64,000 bases of DNA from Leguminivora glycinivorella (GCF_023078275.1 NC_062993.1:7811252-7875251), one strand, 5' to 3'; numbered from the stretch's first letter, positions 1 to 11,741 are shown. Notes: generated by a model from the letters alone, not told the origin. Translations and numbers: made by a program.

Positions 1-1127
1 CGCTAGTTGACCACATGTTTCACCCTGCCCACTTTTCTTTCACGATTGCTTTTCAAACGAGGTAATTCTTAGGAATTATGAGATGGATTGTTGAAGAAAT
101 TGCAGGCTAATTTTGCCTCTTTTGTGGAAGTCAGTGATGTCTATTATTTAATACAGCGATGATAGGCTTCGATTAGGGGCTTTTATAGATTCATTAACAG
201 CAAAAAAGGCTATAAAACTTTAAGGTCTCGCGCTTTGTACACATATTTAAAGTCACACACAGGGAAGACGGGTATAGATTATCGCCAACATGGGGACCAG
301 TGATTCAAATGTTCAAACCAAAAGATCTATCTTCAGACCAGTGCGCGGATGTTGTGAGTGCTGTGTGTCGTGCGGTGGGAAATAAGATAGATTATATTTA
401 TTTGTCTACCCCGAACATTTATATAAATTAATATCGGGTAGTTTTGTGTTGTTTACATCTCCGGTGACACTTTGCTGGGACGTCAGTTTTCCGCGACCAC
501 GGCCAGTGCAACCTGGCCGAAACGTTGGGAAAAAAGGTAAAAATAATGTTAATTAATCGCATTCGGCCTGTGTGTGACTTTAAATATGAGCAAAAAGGCT
601 AAAAGTAAATGTTTCTTAGTGTTTTTGCTACAGGTAGTCAACTCCAAAGCAAATCGCTATTTCGCTCACTGATTTCACGCAGCAAAGTACGCTTATACCA
701 GTTGCTGAGGTGAAAAATTTTCGTACTTTATAGCCAATGTTTATGAAGAAATTTTAATATGAAAGTTACTAAAAAAAATTCGGGTCTTAATTCTGACAGA
801 TATTTCCATCCCAAACATTTTTAATTTCGCATTTTTGAACAGCTCTTATTAACAAAAAGAATTGCAACATTATAAACTGTCTTATTTGTCTATGGTATTA
901 GAATGTGCCAGTTGGTAGGCCCGCTGCTTGACTAGCGGCATGAGACGGTGGCAAACACTTGGGCAAACATATTTGGTCGTCTATGCTTCTTATGTCCTAA
1001 CAATGCTAATATATGCGAAAGTGATTCGTACACATGGGTAGCACTACTTACCAAAATAAGTAAATAAAATAAAGAACAAAAATTATATAATACGCTTACA
1101 AATACAATTTAAAAGTTGAATATACAA
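1..1127. other. non-coding, no recognised feature
   Basis: AT-rich sequence without a supportable ORF. I see no paired inverted repeats or matches to other parts of the window. Confidence 0.6.
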
Positions 1128-1178
1128 ACATAGCTGATCTGTGTAAGGTGTCCCCAATATTTATTTATTTATAGCAAC
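1128..1178 (+). repeat. 3' end remnant of tRNA-derived SINE
   Basis: The stretch ending gtaaggtgtccccaatattt is the same as the 3' end of the full SINE at 37586-37855. No tRNA-like head with A and B boxes is visible upstream, so this is a 5'-truncated or decayed copy. Confidence 0.55.
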
Positions 1179-1751
1179 ATTTGGTTCTAAAATAATAATC
1201 CACGCTCTTAAATTGGAAAACTAAGTATTAAGTAAGCTGACTAGCATAATAATTATGTCCCTAATTACCAGTAAACCTGCTTCCTGTACCTACTAACTCC
1301 TTTAAAATTAGATGCTGATGTTAGTTTTAAAGCGAAATTAAATCCTACACTAATTCAAACATCGTAAAACAAACTTCTCACAGCTCAAACACCTAAAAAC
1401 GTCTCCCTAAACACGCGCCAACGCTCAAATAAAACTACCACAGATTCAATAAAAAAAAGTTTAAACCTCCCCATTCCACAGATTATATACACTTACTGAA
1501 GTCCATTTCACCCGCCAGCGCGCGAGCACAATAGGTTACTGCCGTTGTGTTGTCACCAGTGATAATAGTTTTGCCTCTTATGTTGGCATGACGTGTTATT
1601 CTGCAATTTTCCGAGCCACTACGCTTGTAATGGAACTACTGGGACGTGTTGATGGGTTTTGTCAGGGATTTTTGAAGTTTTATTAGCAAGGATGTGATAA
1701 GTTTATGATAATATTTATTGTTTTATTTTGAGTATTTGTGCGGTTTCCCAT
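1179..1751. other. non-coding, no recognised feature
   Basis: AT-rich sequence with no coding potential and no repeat partner that I can see in the window. Confidence 0.5.
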
Positions 1752-1854
1752 ATCCGATCCGATATCGGATGTAGGACCGATATCCCATACATTGCAGGCG
1801 CCATCTTGGATTTTGTCTATTGAAATCCTTCCGTCATCCGATATCGGATCGGAT
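1752..1854. repeat. 103-bp TIR mini-element (copy 1 of 2)
   Basis: It starts atccgatccgatatcggatg and ends with the near-perfect inverse, giving about 20-bp terminal inverted repeats. A second copy at 18000-18102 has the same length, termini and internal catcttggatttt core. It is too small to code and fits a MITE. Confidence 0.75.
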
Positions 1855-2329
1855 AACGGACTTCGTGCTGCACCTGTTTAAAACAGACAATTAAACGACA
1901 CGTTGTTAGTCGTTAATTATAATATTTATAATACATTTTTCTGCATTACTGAATGTTACGAAACTTAATTTTAGCAATATTAATATAATTATTATTTTCA
2001 TTACATCTGCACTACTTATCTGCAGATATATTGAAAAAGATGTGTTTAAGTTTGTTAAATCCCCATTGCCAATAAAATAAACAAATAGTCTAACCCTATG
2101 TTTTTTACGATATACCAACATTACCAACTGAACGATTAAAGCCCACCGAAATAGTTAATTACATTTTCTAATGTTTATCTTAATTTATTACATAAACACC
2201 GTGACAGCTTCCTATTATAGCGGCTTGTTCGACTGTCAAATTAAATTTCTGGAAAAGCGCAATCGGCCGAAAGCGTGGCCAATCCCTTTAGCGAGAACGG
2301 TGGGGTAGTCATAGTCAGGTAGGGGTAGC
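1855..2329. other. non-coding, no recognised feature
   Basis: AT-rich. A minus-strand open frame at 1906-2127 has low-complexity composition and no recognisable domain, so I treat it as chance. Confidence 0.5.
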
Positions 2330-2475
2330 ATGAGCGGTAGCGTCGGCAATAAAAGGTACAGTGAAATCAAGGGTGAACAGGCATCTGGGCGAGCTCACTC
2401 CATCGTAGGCCGCGTCTTTGCCTTTGGCTAGTCTGTGGTCAAGAGTAAGCCCAATCATAACAAAAAAAAAAAGTT
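2330..2475 (+). repeat. LINE 3' end remnant with poly(A)
   Basis: A short frame reads VNRHLGELTPS and then a stop just before 2395, resembling the C-terminal end of many lepidopteran non-LTR retrotransposon ORF2 proteins. A short 3' UTR (gtctttgcctttggct motif) follows, ending in an A-run near 2461-2472. The same UTR motif recurs at 8709-8775. It is a 5'-truncated insertion with no catalytic domain. Confidence 0.55.
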
Positions 2476-3604
2476 GGCGATAATATAGAAATAGCGACTC
2501 GCTTATCGTTGGCGGTAATGGCTAAAGAGTACCTACTAATAGTAGCTACCCTTATAAGTTTTTTTATTATCAAACAGATACCAGAGATACATAGGTACCT
2601 ACTTCTTCGATCTGGAATATCTGGATGGAGATTTCTTGTCTAGGGGCTACGGGAATTTAGGTTAAAAAGTATTTCGGAATAACGGCATTTCTTTAATTAA
2701 GGTAATATATGAAATATAGCTACCTACTTACATATACAAATCATTTATTCAGCCCTTTTCATTAAGACGATTTTTACTTATTTATCTGTAGGTATCGAAA
2801 TGAAAACAGTACTTTAAAATGTGTCTTGATGGATGCGGTAAACGCGATGAAAGGTAAATTATTTATATTTTATTTTTACAGCCGCCGCCGTGAATTTAAA
2901 CCCTCATCCTAAATGTACAACACTACAGATATAGAGTCTGTAATAATATGTCTTAAAGTAAAGCAATATGGTACATAATCGAAAGAGAATTCTAATGTAG
3001 ATATTTTTACTATGCGCGAGAGTTTGTTATTTTAAGTATTTTATTCACGACGCGTGAAATGAAGTTTTATTCATGAACAGAATGTGGGGGCAAATGTTGG
3101 AAGGTGTAATTTAATTGTTCGATTACTTTTATAACACGGAGTTTAACAAATAAAACTAATTCAATGGCCAACTTCTTAAATATTTAGCATTCTATTGGAA
3201 AGTTACATAAAGTAGATTGTTGTAGTAGGTAAGTTGATGAACCTGTAGAAATATCTGATATTAAGCACTCCGTAAGAATAAAGCTTTTTTATAGGCAGCA
3301 AAAGAGCCGCCTGATGAGCAGCAGTAAAATCATTGTAAAATATAAGTATCTCGCCATTTTCTAGCATTTTTATAATAAAGAACACACCATTACAGCTCAG
3401 TACATGCATTTAAACCAAAGTCATCAATTTCCCAGTCAAGCTAACATGGAAAGTCAAATAAAATTCACTTCAGCCTTACGCAAAGTCATTGCCGGCCCGG
3501 CCTATAATTATCGTTGTAATAGTGTTCCAAAGTACCACAAAAAGTACCCAGTAGCAGCCCTGAAACATTTCACCTGACAAGCGAAAAGCAACTCTAAGCA
3601 GGTT
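2476..3604. other. non-coding, no recognised feature
   Basis: AT-rich unique-looking sequence. Short open frames here have no domain signature. Confidence 0.5.
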
Positions 3605-3732
3605 AACTAGCCAACGTTATAATCGCACGCGTATCGTAGCTAGCTCTCCCTATCGCTCTTCTGTAGTGGCGCGAGGCGCGACAGAGCCAGACTGCGTTTT
3701 GAGCGCCACGTAGCGTCAACGATTGTCATTTT
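3605..3732 (+). repeat. dispersed repeat with gccacgtagcgtcaacga motif
   Basis: It shares an ordered series of motifs with 61143-61398 and, more weakly, 19126-19205: cgtagctag, tctccctatc, agagccagactgcgtttt and a cacgtagcgtca block. The copies are diverged. The parent element type is unknown. Confidence 0.6.
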
Positions 3733-6124
3733 AACTTTCGGTCTGTTAAGGCCTAATTTATTTCCCCCGCACGTTTGCACATGTGACGTTCCAAAACGTC
3801 GTTGAATAGTTAGTAGTACAGCGAATGTATTTAGTGATAGGCTTGTCGCGTGGTCGCTATCGAGCGATCGCGTTTGAATCGCGTCGCGGCACGGAACCGC
3901 GCGACAAATCACTGGAATTACGAACTAGAAGCTCATTAACAACAATATTTCAGAAAAAGTCAGAACGAGGACAAATGGCATTTCGTGTATGCCGCAATAT
4001 TAGAAATGTTTATTAGTTGGCTTAGGCGTGCTTTTCGGACATTAATTTGTGCTGCTTAGCATTTTTTAGTTGACGATTTTAGTGTTAGCTACAAAATTAA
4101 TTAAATTTTAATACTTCACTTCAGCGTTCAAAAAATATTTTTCTTTATAAAAATATGACTATCAATTAAAACATTAAAGGCATTTAGTAAAACTACAAAA
4201 ACCTCTTATACTATTACGATATGACTTTACGTTTAAATTATTTAAATCCATTACCCGTATCGCAATAATTCATTAACCTACAAAACTAGTGCCTACAACA
4301 ATTAACCTCCCATCAATTTAGGAACACTCGTCCTTATCTTACCACTGCCGCCCACTTACCGGAATGTCATAATATTGAGTCTGCACAGTGTTGCTGGCTG
4401 TCAAAACAAAAAAAAATGGCGCCGTCGCAAAAAACGCGCCCAAAGTTTGTAAAAAAACGCTCAAGTACCTTGCACGGTTTCTAAGTCGATCTTAAACATT
4501 TAAAGCCTGATAAGTAACAGACTTTCTATTCTCGCTATTTTATGACCATCGGTAATGTGTAATTACTCTTTTACGTCAATCCATTATTATAAATCGTAAG
4601 CCACCATATAATTCGCAATCTTGCTTTTATAACTCTTTGATAGATCGATATTTTTAACGAACTAATTAGAAATGTAATAAAGCATTTGCAGCAAAATTAT
4701 GATTCACTAATAACCTTCGTTATTCATTAGACCAATTCCGCCTTATCATAACTTTTTTGTTTCTAATTTTTAAAATCATCTCCGTGAATGAATTGGAAAT
4801 TAGATTTCTCCCGATCGCTCATTTGGCGGGTAAAACAAACGAGCGAATTAACGTCGACTCATCATCGTTTCAATTTTTAAATTAAGAACACCGGCGCCCT
4901 TTCGCTCGCGCTAATGAAGATTGTATGCAGCCGTCCTTTTTTGTCACCGTATCTGTTTGTTTTGAGCTCACTCAATTATTTTCGAGTTTGGAATGAGCTG
5001 TATCCGTCTCGTCTGGCGCGTGGGCCGTGTATGTTGTCATCTCTGTCTGTTTAAGTTTGTTTTGTGCGTGACGCGCCACGCCCAGTTTTTTCCGCGCGGC
5101 GGCAGCTTTGACCGGTAGCTCGGTTATCTGACTTTTTTGGTCGGGTGGTGTGTGTCCGACCTAATAATGTTTGAGGAGACGTATAAAAAAAGGTGGCTGT
5201 ACAGTGGGAGGCACAAGGCGCTGTTGTTGTTGATAGTGCGCGCTAAATACACTAATGTGACGTAGGCCTCGTGGACAGGTGTTGTCCGCCATTTTGATTA
5301 TTCCACGTGCAGTGCGCACCCGCCCGCACTTATCAAGTGTAAATTAGCAGTCGTTTAGGTCTTTCAGTTTAGTACTAGAGTTAATTATAATGCATTTAAT
5401 TTTTCATTTAAGCTAGTCTATTTTAAGCTATAAAAATAAATAGACAATTAAGAAGTTTGAATATAAACACATGTAGATACAGATAATTTTATATAGGTAA
5501 TACTTACCATACCTAATTCGTAATTAAGCTAATAACTTCATACGGGTTGTTTTCTTTTTTGGAAGGTATGTAGTAGATAGTGGAATGTACGGATTTTATT
5601 TCTAATAAATGATTCTACAAATATGCATGAACCTATTATTCAAGTCAAACTTTAAATTTGCGTAAGTATACCCATGATATGTAAGCAATAAATTAAACAA
5701 ATACAAACATTTGTAAGCAGACACATGATAAAATTGGTTCACAACCGGAAACATTTATTCAAACGAAATTAACTATGTTTACTTTAAACAAAAACAATGA
5801 TACAAAAGAAAAAGACGTCGACCACACAGATTGCGCAAACTGTGAAAACTTTTTTTTAAACTGCATGTTGTGATCATGTGCAAGGTTTTTTTGTCTGTGA
5901 CCACTAGGGTTTCTAACGAGAATTGACGGCTAAAAAATACCTACAGCAAAGGCGACCATAAATTAGAAAAGAAAACTTATGCCATCAGTTTAAATAAAAA
6001 TAAATAATATTTTTGTTTTTACAGTTAACAAATTTAATTTGTGATGATTAATTCTTTAGAGAGATACACCTAAGTACTTTAATTAATTGAGAAAATGTGA
6101 CAATCTAATACCAAAGAGAAAAAA
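3733..6124. other. non-coding; GC-richer island near 4860-5340
   Basis: No coding frame or TE structure is seen. The subregion around 4860-5340 is noticeably richer in CpG (ggcgcgtgggccgtg, ccgcgcggcggcagc) than its flanks and is not repeated in the window. It could be regulatory DNA, but this rests on base composition only. Confidence 0.4.
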
Positions 6125-6995
6125 AACCACAGAACTTAATTTAGATAGAAGAAACAAATTCATATATTTGTATAGGGGCCGAGCGTGTCACATTTTGTAC
6201 TGAAGTTGATTCTTGCCTGTAATTTTAAATATGTCTCAGGCTCTTGATTGTTCATAATTTTTGTGTTGTTGCAATTGAATATCACGTAACGAGGCATTTT
6301 TTATGTTTTGGTTGACTTCAACTTACAAAAACCGGCCAAGAGCGTATCGGGCCACGCTCAGTGTAGGGTTCCGTAGCTTTCCGTATTTTTCTCAAAAACT
6401 ACTGAACCTATCAAGTTCAAAACAATTTTCCTAGAAAGTCTTTATAAAGTTCTACTTTTGTGATTTTTTTCATATTTTTTAAACATATGGTTCAAAAGTT
6501 AGAGGGGGGGGACGCACTTTTTTTTCCTTCAGGGGCGATTATTTCCGAAAATATGAATATTATCAAAAAACGATCTTAGTAAACCCTTATTCATTTTTTA
6601 ATACCTATCCAACAATATATCACACGTTGGGGTTGGAATGAAAAAAAAATATCAGCCCCCACTTTACATGTAGGGGGGGTACCCTAATAAAACATTTTTT
6701 TCCATTTTTTATTTTTGCACTTTGTTGGCGTGATTGATGTACATATTGGTACCATATTTCAGCTTTCTAATGCTTACGGTTACTGAGATTATCCGCGGAC
6801 GGACGGACGGACGGACGGACAGACAGACATGGCGAAACTATAAGGGTTCCTAGTTGACTACGGAACCCTAAAAATTGACGCCCGAAAGCTGCAAGCTGCG
6901 AGTAAAGACGGACAACTCAGTGGATTTCACTGAGTTCATTTGACACGCTAAGTAGATACGTTTGCTTGATCTATGGTATATATGACATCTGTGAA
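6125..6995 (+). repeat. dispersed repeat interrupted by a 538-bp element
   Basis: Both flanks of the insertion at 6332-6869 match the uninterrupted copy at 55834-56043. The left flank has a gatagaagaaacaa block and gttgacttcaacttac; the right flank has gacggacaactcagtgga and ctaagtagatacgttt. This copy also carries about 100 bp (6200-6300) that the other lacks. The parent element is not identified. Confidence 0.75.
6332..6869 (+). mobile_element. 538-bp non-autonomous element (gggttccgtag family), copy 1
   Basis: It begins ccggccaagagcg and ends ctacggaaccct. An internal agggttccgtag near the left end is the inverse of the right terminus. A-runs of five flank both sides, consistent with insertion into oligo-A. 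A second copy lies inverted at 11987-12521 with high identity, including a poly-G tract and a (ACGG)n run near 6793-6830. It has no ORF. The uninterrupted host repeat at 55.9 kb defines the insertion point. The termini are familiar from lepidopteran genomes, but I cannot assign a superfamily. Confidence 0.8.
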
Positions 6996-7502
6996 AAAAA
7001 CGCAAATTATGACGTTCGAAGCTTTACAAATTTAGAACAGCCAGGAATAGAATGGAACGCAAGGTTCGATACGCTAATGATCGGAAAGGTATTCGCATAC
7101 GGAATTAGGTACGAATTTCGAACGGTCTTATGTGAATGAAAACTTCGTAACGGTTCAGCCGTTCTATTTTTGAACGGTAGCGCTCGTTACCGGCAAATTG
7201 GTAATTCGAGCGAGTGGGTTGAGGGAGAGTATTTGTGGCGTTCTACGTTTAAAGGGTTCTTATAGTTCTAGTGTATTAAAGGACGACGTTTTTATATAAA
7301 ATTCTAACATAAATTGGCCCTGATTGAAGATGAAGCATAAGGGATCCTTTAAAAATAGAAGGTGATATTTTTAAATTTCGAATGCTATTGTAATATGGGG
7401 TCTTGGGGGTCTTGCTTAAATGCGCCAATTGACGCATAAGATTAGATTTGAATTGCGTCATGATTTGCATTGATTTTAACAGAACAAAGTGAGGTAGCAT
7501 CA
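6996..7502. other. non-coding, no recognised feature
   Basis: AT-rich sequence without coding potential. A minus-strand frame at 7276-7518 runs into the LINE tail at 7503 and has no domain. Confidence 0.45.
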
Positions 7503-7640
7503 TTACAATACAATACAATACTCTTTATTGCACACCTCACATAGTTTACAAGTAATACACAAGAAACAAAACAAATTAAACAGAGGTAACAACAGGCGAT
7601 CTTATCGCTTAAGAGCGATCTCTTCCAGACAACAATAGGC
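7503..7640 (-). repeat. LINE 3' end fragment, minus strand
   Basis: Read on the minus strand, an agagatcgctcttaagcga hairpin motif leads to gtgcaataaagagtattg followed by a short (attgt)n tail. This is a pattern I associate with 3' UTRs of lepidopteran non-LTR elements ending in microsatellite-like repeats. No coding part remains. Confidence 0.55.
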
Positions 7641-8708
7641 TACTACACTCGTATCGAATTTAGCACATCAAGTTATTGTTTTCTGTAGTATTTGACTTAA
7701 GAAATCAATATTTATAGCTTGCGGGCATTAAAAGTGCGTGATGACTGCATATTTTTAATTAAAGATGTGTGTATGTTTTTTTTTAATTATGGACTCCGAA
7801 AACGGTGTTGGCCAATGGAGTGACGTCACATAATTCAGATCAACTATGGAAATTAGAGGTAATAATCTGATCTCCATAGAAGCAACCTCTATTGTATTAA
7901 AATTCATAGTTCTTGACGGGTGTGACAATGTGAAATATTTTTTCTAAATATACTGACGTCATGTCATAGATATTCTATAGATTAATATGGCTGATGTTGT
8001 TTTTGCCTGATCACGTAAAAGTAAACTTTAAATTTTTGCGGGCTTTTAAGTCGTAATAAAATATGGTACTATTTTTTTTCGTTTAATTAGACAGTAATTA
8101 ATAATATAAGACATACATTGAAAAAGGGTCAAGTAGCCTAATATTGTCATATTTGCTTATCCCACCGACTATTCCCCACTTTGCCATATATTGCAAGTGC
8201 TATGCTATAAGCCTGATTCGACTCTATGTTTTCGTGGCATATACCATCCAAACTACCCTGAAGGAAGTTTAAATCGATGGCAGTGATATTAGTAATTGGG
8301 ATGGCTGGAAGAGATAGAAATGACGATATAATCTTAATTTAACATCCAATTTTTACGCTTAGTGATAAAAACTCTCATCTATTTCATCGGTCGAATTCCA
8401 ACATAATTTAAATAACTCTACAATTATAACAGTGGGTGAAATAATGATCATTACGAAATCCTTCTACGTTTATGATTAAAATAACAATAGGAGCAGTGGG
8501 TTAAACAATTAGTGCACTTAGATTTGCATAATGATCATACAATCTTTGTGAGGATGCGATGCGGGTAGTCTTGTGAGCTCTAAGTCAGAAGTGATGAGCG
8601 ATTCACAACAAATAATTTTAATTCAAATTTTCTGTGGGATGATAGACCTTTATCCCTACATTTTGTAACCTATTTTGAAAAAAAAGGTCTTTTTTCGCGA
8701 AAATGCCC
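7641..8708. other. non-coding; two TGACGTCA-like sites
   Basis: No gene is seen. Perfect CRE-type palindromes occur near 7821 (gtgacgtcac) and 7964 (tgacgtca), about 140 bp apart. They may be chance in this length of DNA. Confidence 0.4.
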
Positions 8709-8775
8709 TTGTAGGCCACGTCTTTGCCTTTGGCTGTGGCCAAGAGTAAGCCCATTTATAATTTAAAAAAAAAAT
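8709..8775 (+). repeat. LINE 3' UTR fragment with A-run
   Basis: Matches the UTR part of 2330-2475 (ggccacgtctttgccttt, then ccaagagtaagccca) and ends in an A-run near 8764-8773. No coding part precedes it. Confidence 0.5.
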
Positions 8776-8861
8776 CTTGCACTTTTCCAGCCACTCTTTA
8801 CTCTCATGATTTAATTTTGGATTAACGTCTTTCATTGGCTCAAATGTCAATATTAGTTTAA

Positions 8862-10127
8862 GAGCAACTATTTCGTCCTCTTGTAAAACAACACAACACG
8901 GCCCTGAGACTTAGTATTGGTGCCTTTCGTACAAGTCCTGTTAAAAGCATATTGGCAGAGGCTGGCGAAATGCCACTTTCATATAGGAGGAAAGCACTCT
9001 CCTTGTTTTATGCAACGAAAATTTTATCGCGGCCTGATTGTCCTACATATGAGCATTACGTCAAACAATCCGTTACTGATGATGAATTTAAATTTAACCC
9101 AGGTTTACATCAACCTTTCAAAATTAGAGTAGCAAGATATTTGAAAGAATTCCATCTTACTATTCCAGCACTATACCCAGTAATATTACTGACTGTTCCG
9201 CCTTGGGAACAATTACAAATACCGATTAACCTAGATTTAGCGGAAAATAAAAGGAGTGAAACGACAAATTACATATATAAAAGCCTATTTAATGAACTCA
9301 ATGATAGTTTTGAAGATTGTAAAACGTATTACACAGATGGCTCGGTATGCAATGGCAAATCTGGATGTGCAGTTGTATCTGGTAACAAACACTACAATTA
9401 TAGACTTGATGATTCCAGCTCAGTTTTTACATGTGAAGCTATAGCAATCTTTAAAGCATTAGAGTTAATTGAAAGGGATTCTAACGAAAAGAAACATGTG
9501 ATTTACACTGATTCTAAATCATGCTTGATGGGCTTGCGGAACCCCAAGAACTCCCATCCGCTTGTCATGCATATTAAACAAAAAATTATTAATCTATTAG
9601 AAAAACATTTTAATTTTGAATTAGTCTGGATTCCAGGACATCAAGGGATTATCGGTAACGAAAAAGCGGATACAGAGGCTAAAAAAGCTACTGAAAATCT
9701 TCAGATAGATTTCTCCATTAAATCCAGCTACCCGGAATTTAAAAAACAAATCAAATCAATTGTCAAAATATTTTGGAATAATTCTTGGAAAAATGGTAAT
9801 TTCAATGATTTGTCAAATATTAGAGATTCTATTTTTGAAACTCCACCAATACCCTTTACGTGTAGAAGAGATCAGATAGCTATCACTAGACTAAGAATAG
9901 GACACACAAACTTAACCCATTGCTACCTTATTACTAAGAATGAAAAGAGTAAATGTGATAAATGCGGTTTGGAGTTAACTATTAAGCATATTTTAATCGA
10001 GTGTTTAGCATATAAGGAAGAAAGAGAAAAATGTAAATTGCCTACAACCTTAAAGGACTGTTTGAATGATAAGAATCTGAATGTACTTAGATTTATAAAA
10101 TTAATTGATGTATATAAAAAAATGTAA
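8862..10127 (+). CDS. LINE ORF2 C-terminal part: RNase H domain and CCHC finger (partial)
   Basis: This is the C-terminal third of a non-LTR retrotransposon polyprotein. In the family, RNase H removes the RNA strand after reverse transcription. Counting from the codon at 8952, the four catalytic acidic residues are all present: D129 in YYTDGS, E162 in TCEAIAIFKAL, D187 in VIYTDSKS and D240 in GNEKADTEAK, with the HQG motif just before the last. After RNase H comes CDKCG-x6-H-x4-C, the CCHC knuckle usual at the end of I/R1/LOA-type ORF2. The start is not a true start: sequence upstream of 8952 stays open and reads like the RT-RNase H linker (NTALRLSIGAFRTSP). About 420 codons remain, without internal stop. 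The presence of RNase H argues against CR1 or Jockey. I-like is the best guess. It lacks its own promoter and RT, so it cannot transpose. Confidence 0.85.
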   Translation, partial: EQLFRPLVKQHNTALRLSIGAFRTSPVKSILAEAGEMPLSYRRKALSLFYATKILSRPDCPTYEHYVKQSVTDDEFKFNPGLHQPFKIRVARYLKEFHLTIPALYPVILLTVPPWEQLQIPINLDLAENKRSETTNYIYKSLFNELNDSFEDCKTYYTDGSVCNGKSGCAVVSGNKHYNYRLDDSSSVFTCEAIAIFKALELIERDSNEKKHVIYTDSKSCLMGLRNPKNSHPLVMHIKQKIINLLEKHFNFELVWIPGHQGIIGNEKADTEAKKATENLQIDFSIKSSYPEFKKQIKSIVKIFWNNSWKNGNFNDLSNIRDSIFETPPIPFTCRRDQIAITRLRIGHTNLTHCYLITKNEKSKCDKCGLELTIKHILIECLAYKEEREKCKLPTTLKDCLNDKNLNVLRFIKLIDVYKKM

Positions 10128-10200
10128 TTCTCTTGTGGTCGCTAATGACCTTGTTGTTAAAAAGCGACCTTAAATAAATTAAAAAAAAAAAAAAAAAAAA
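8862..10200 (+). mobile_element. 5'-truncated LINE (RNase H-bearing, I-like) with poly(A)
   Basis: The coding remnant (8862-10127) is followed by about 50 bp of 3' UTR and an A-run of about 20 (10179-10201). The endonuclease and almost all of the reverse transcriptase are absent, so the copy was 5'-truncated during insertion. The left boundary lies between 8859, where the frame closes, and about 8890. I found no convincing target-site duplication. Confidence 0.8.
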
Positions 10201-10478
10201 AGGCAATCAATTATTTCTTTCACACGCTTCCGCTTATACTTTGCAAATAAAATTCAGAAAACTTGAACTTACCTTCATCTTATTACCTAATTGGTTTCGT
10301 TAATCCTTGCACGAAAGTATAACATTACGTACGCGTACGTAACCCACGCTTTCCTCACCCTTACGTCAATTACGAGTAATGAGAAGAAATGGATCGAGTT
10401 ATTATTTCTTATGTTTTTGCTACATTGTGTGTTTAATGCAGATATGTTTATTGTACAAGATATCAAGTTATATAATTA

Positions 10479-11728
10479 TTGGGTTGGTAAGAAAGTAATG
10501 AGCGAATCATAACCAATATTGTAATTTTTATTTAATTTATTATTTTAATCATTTATCAAAAATATAACGGCCTTCGTTATCTACTACTTGTCTCCATCGT
10601 TCTGGTAAAGAATGAATAGCATCGGCGAAGAAGTTCTTAGGTTTAGATTCAAAAAACTCAGCTATGTACTGTCGTAGATGGGCTTGATCATCGAACTTTT
10701 TTTCATTCAAGGCATTGCTTAGCGATCTGAACAATGCGTAATCCGTAGGTGCCAAGTCTGGAGAGTACGGTGGATGAGGTATCACTTTCCAACCTAGCTC
10801 CAATAGCTTTAGCCGAGTCACTTTTGCAATGTGTGGGCGAGCATTGTCGTGTAAGAAAAAAACTTTAGCATGCTGTGGACGATTATGACAGATTTTTTGG
10901 TTTAAATTTTCAAGCTGATTACAGTATACTGATGCGGTAACAGTCATTCCACTTGGTAGGAGTTCCCAGTGAATAATACCATGAATATCCCACCAAACGG
11001 ACAGCATAACTTTTTTCGGGTGTGGCTCTATTTTTGCTGCCTCTATTCCTTTTTCGTTTGGAGCTAGCCACTGACGTTTGCGTGTGTGATTTATATATAA
11101 GACCCATTTTTCATATCCAGTGATAAGATGGTCCAACCAGTTGAATGTGCGGCGAAAAGACAGAAGTTGTATGCAGATATCGGCACGGCGGTTTAGTTGA
11201 TCTCTATCAAGTTCGTGCGGTATCCAAACACTGTATTTGTAGTTTTTCCCAACTCGTGTAAATGTGTTTCTATGGTGACATGAGAGCAGCCTAACTCGGT
11301 AGCAAGAGTACGACTCGTTAGCCTCGGATCTCCTTCAATTAAGGTTTTTAATTTGGCTACATCAATCTTCACCGGTCGACCAGACTTAGGTTGATCTGAT
11401 AATGAAATGTCGCCACTACGAAACCGCTGGAACCATCGTTTCGCCGTGGCCTCAGACACAACTTCAGGAGCAACACGCTGACATATATTACGCACTGCTT
11501 CGGCGGCTGAATGGCCAGACTGAAATTCATATAGTAAGCAATGCCTTACATGCACTTTTAATTCGTCCATTTTCTTCCTTATATTAGCTCGGCGACAGCT
11601 AATGAATGACTGACGAGAAACTGTGTGACTCGCCCTTTATATACTTTGGACCATAGAAGATTCTAGAACTCTCTCAAAAATTTTATGTGGAATTCAATCG
11701 ATCGCTCATTACTTTCTTACCAACCCAA
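10479..11728 (-). mobile_element. mariner transposon, full length with TIRs and TA duplication
   Basis: Both ends carry the same 27-bp inverted repeat beginning ttgggttggtaagaaagtaa, flanked by TA on each side (10477-10478 and 11729-11730). The 1250-bp length is standard for mariner. The TIRs are perfect, which suggests fairly recent insertion, yet the transposase is broken (10549-11570). The ttgggttggt terminus and protein resemble the cecropia-like group, but subfamily assignment is tentative. It landed directly beside a dispersed repeat starting near 11742. Confidence 0.95.
10549..11570 (-). pseudogene. mariner transposase, frameshifted and with a lost catalytic Asp
   Basis: Mariner transposases cut and paste DNA through a DD34D triad. 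The N-terminal part (11570 down to about 11255) has the paired helix-turn-helix region (WFQRFRSGD, SGRP linker). A one-base shift near 11250 disrupts the frame, and the sequence continues in another frame through a SVWIPHEL linker to the catalytic domain ending at 10549. There HDNARPH and the D of APTDYALF are spaced by 34 residues, as expected. The first catalytic position, normally Asp in the TGDEKW motif, reads TGYEKW (codon at 11113-11115). The protein would therefore be both truncated and catalytically dead. Its ATG is at 11570 and the total length matches a normal transposase of about 340-350 residues. Confidence 0.92.
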
Positions 11729-11741
11729 TATAATCATCAAG

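Noticed and set aside
3640..4016. Overlapping 90- and 63-codon frames on opposite strands
   Set aside because: They lie partly in a dispersed repeat and have no recognisable domain or coding bias.
6793..6830. (ACGG)n microsatellite as an independent locus
   Set aside because: It is an internal part of the 538-bp element, since the second copy has the same run inverted.
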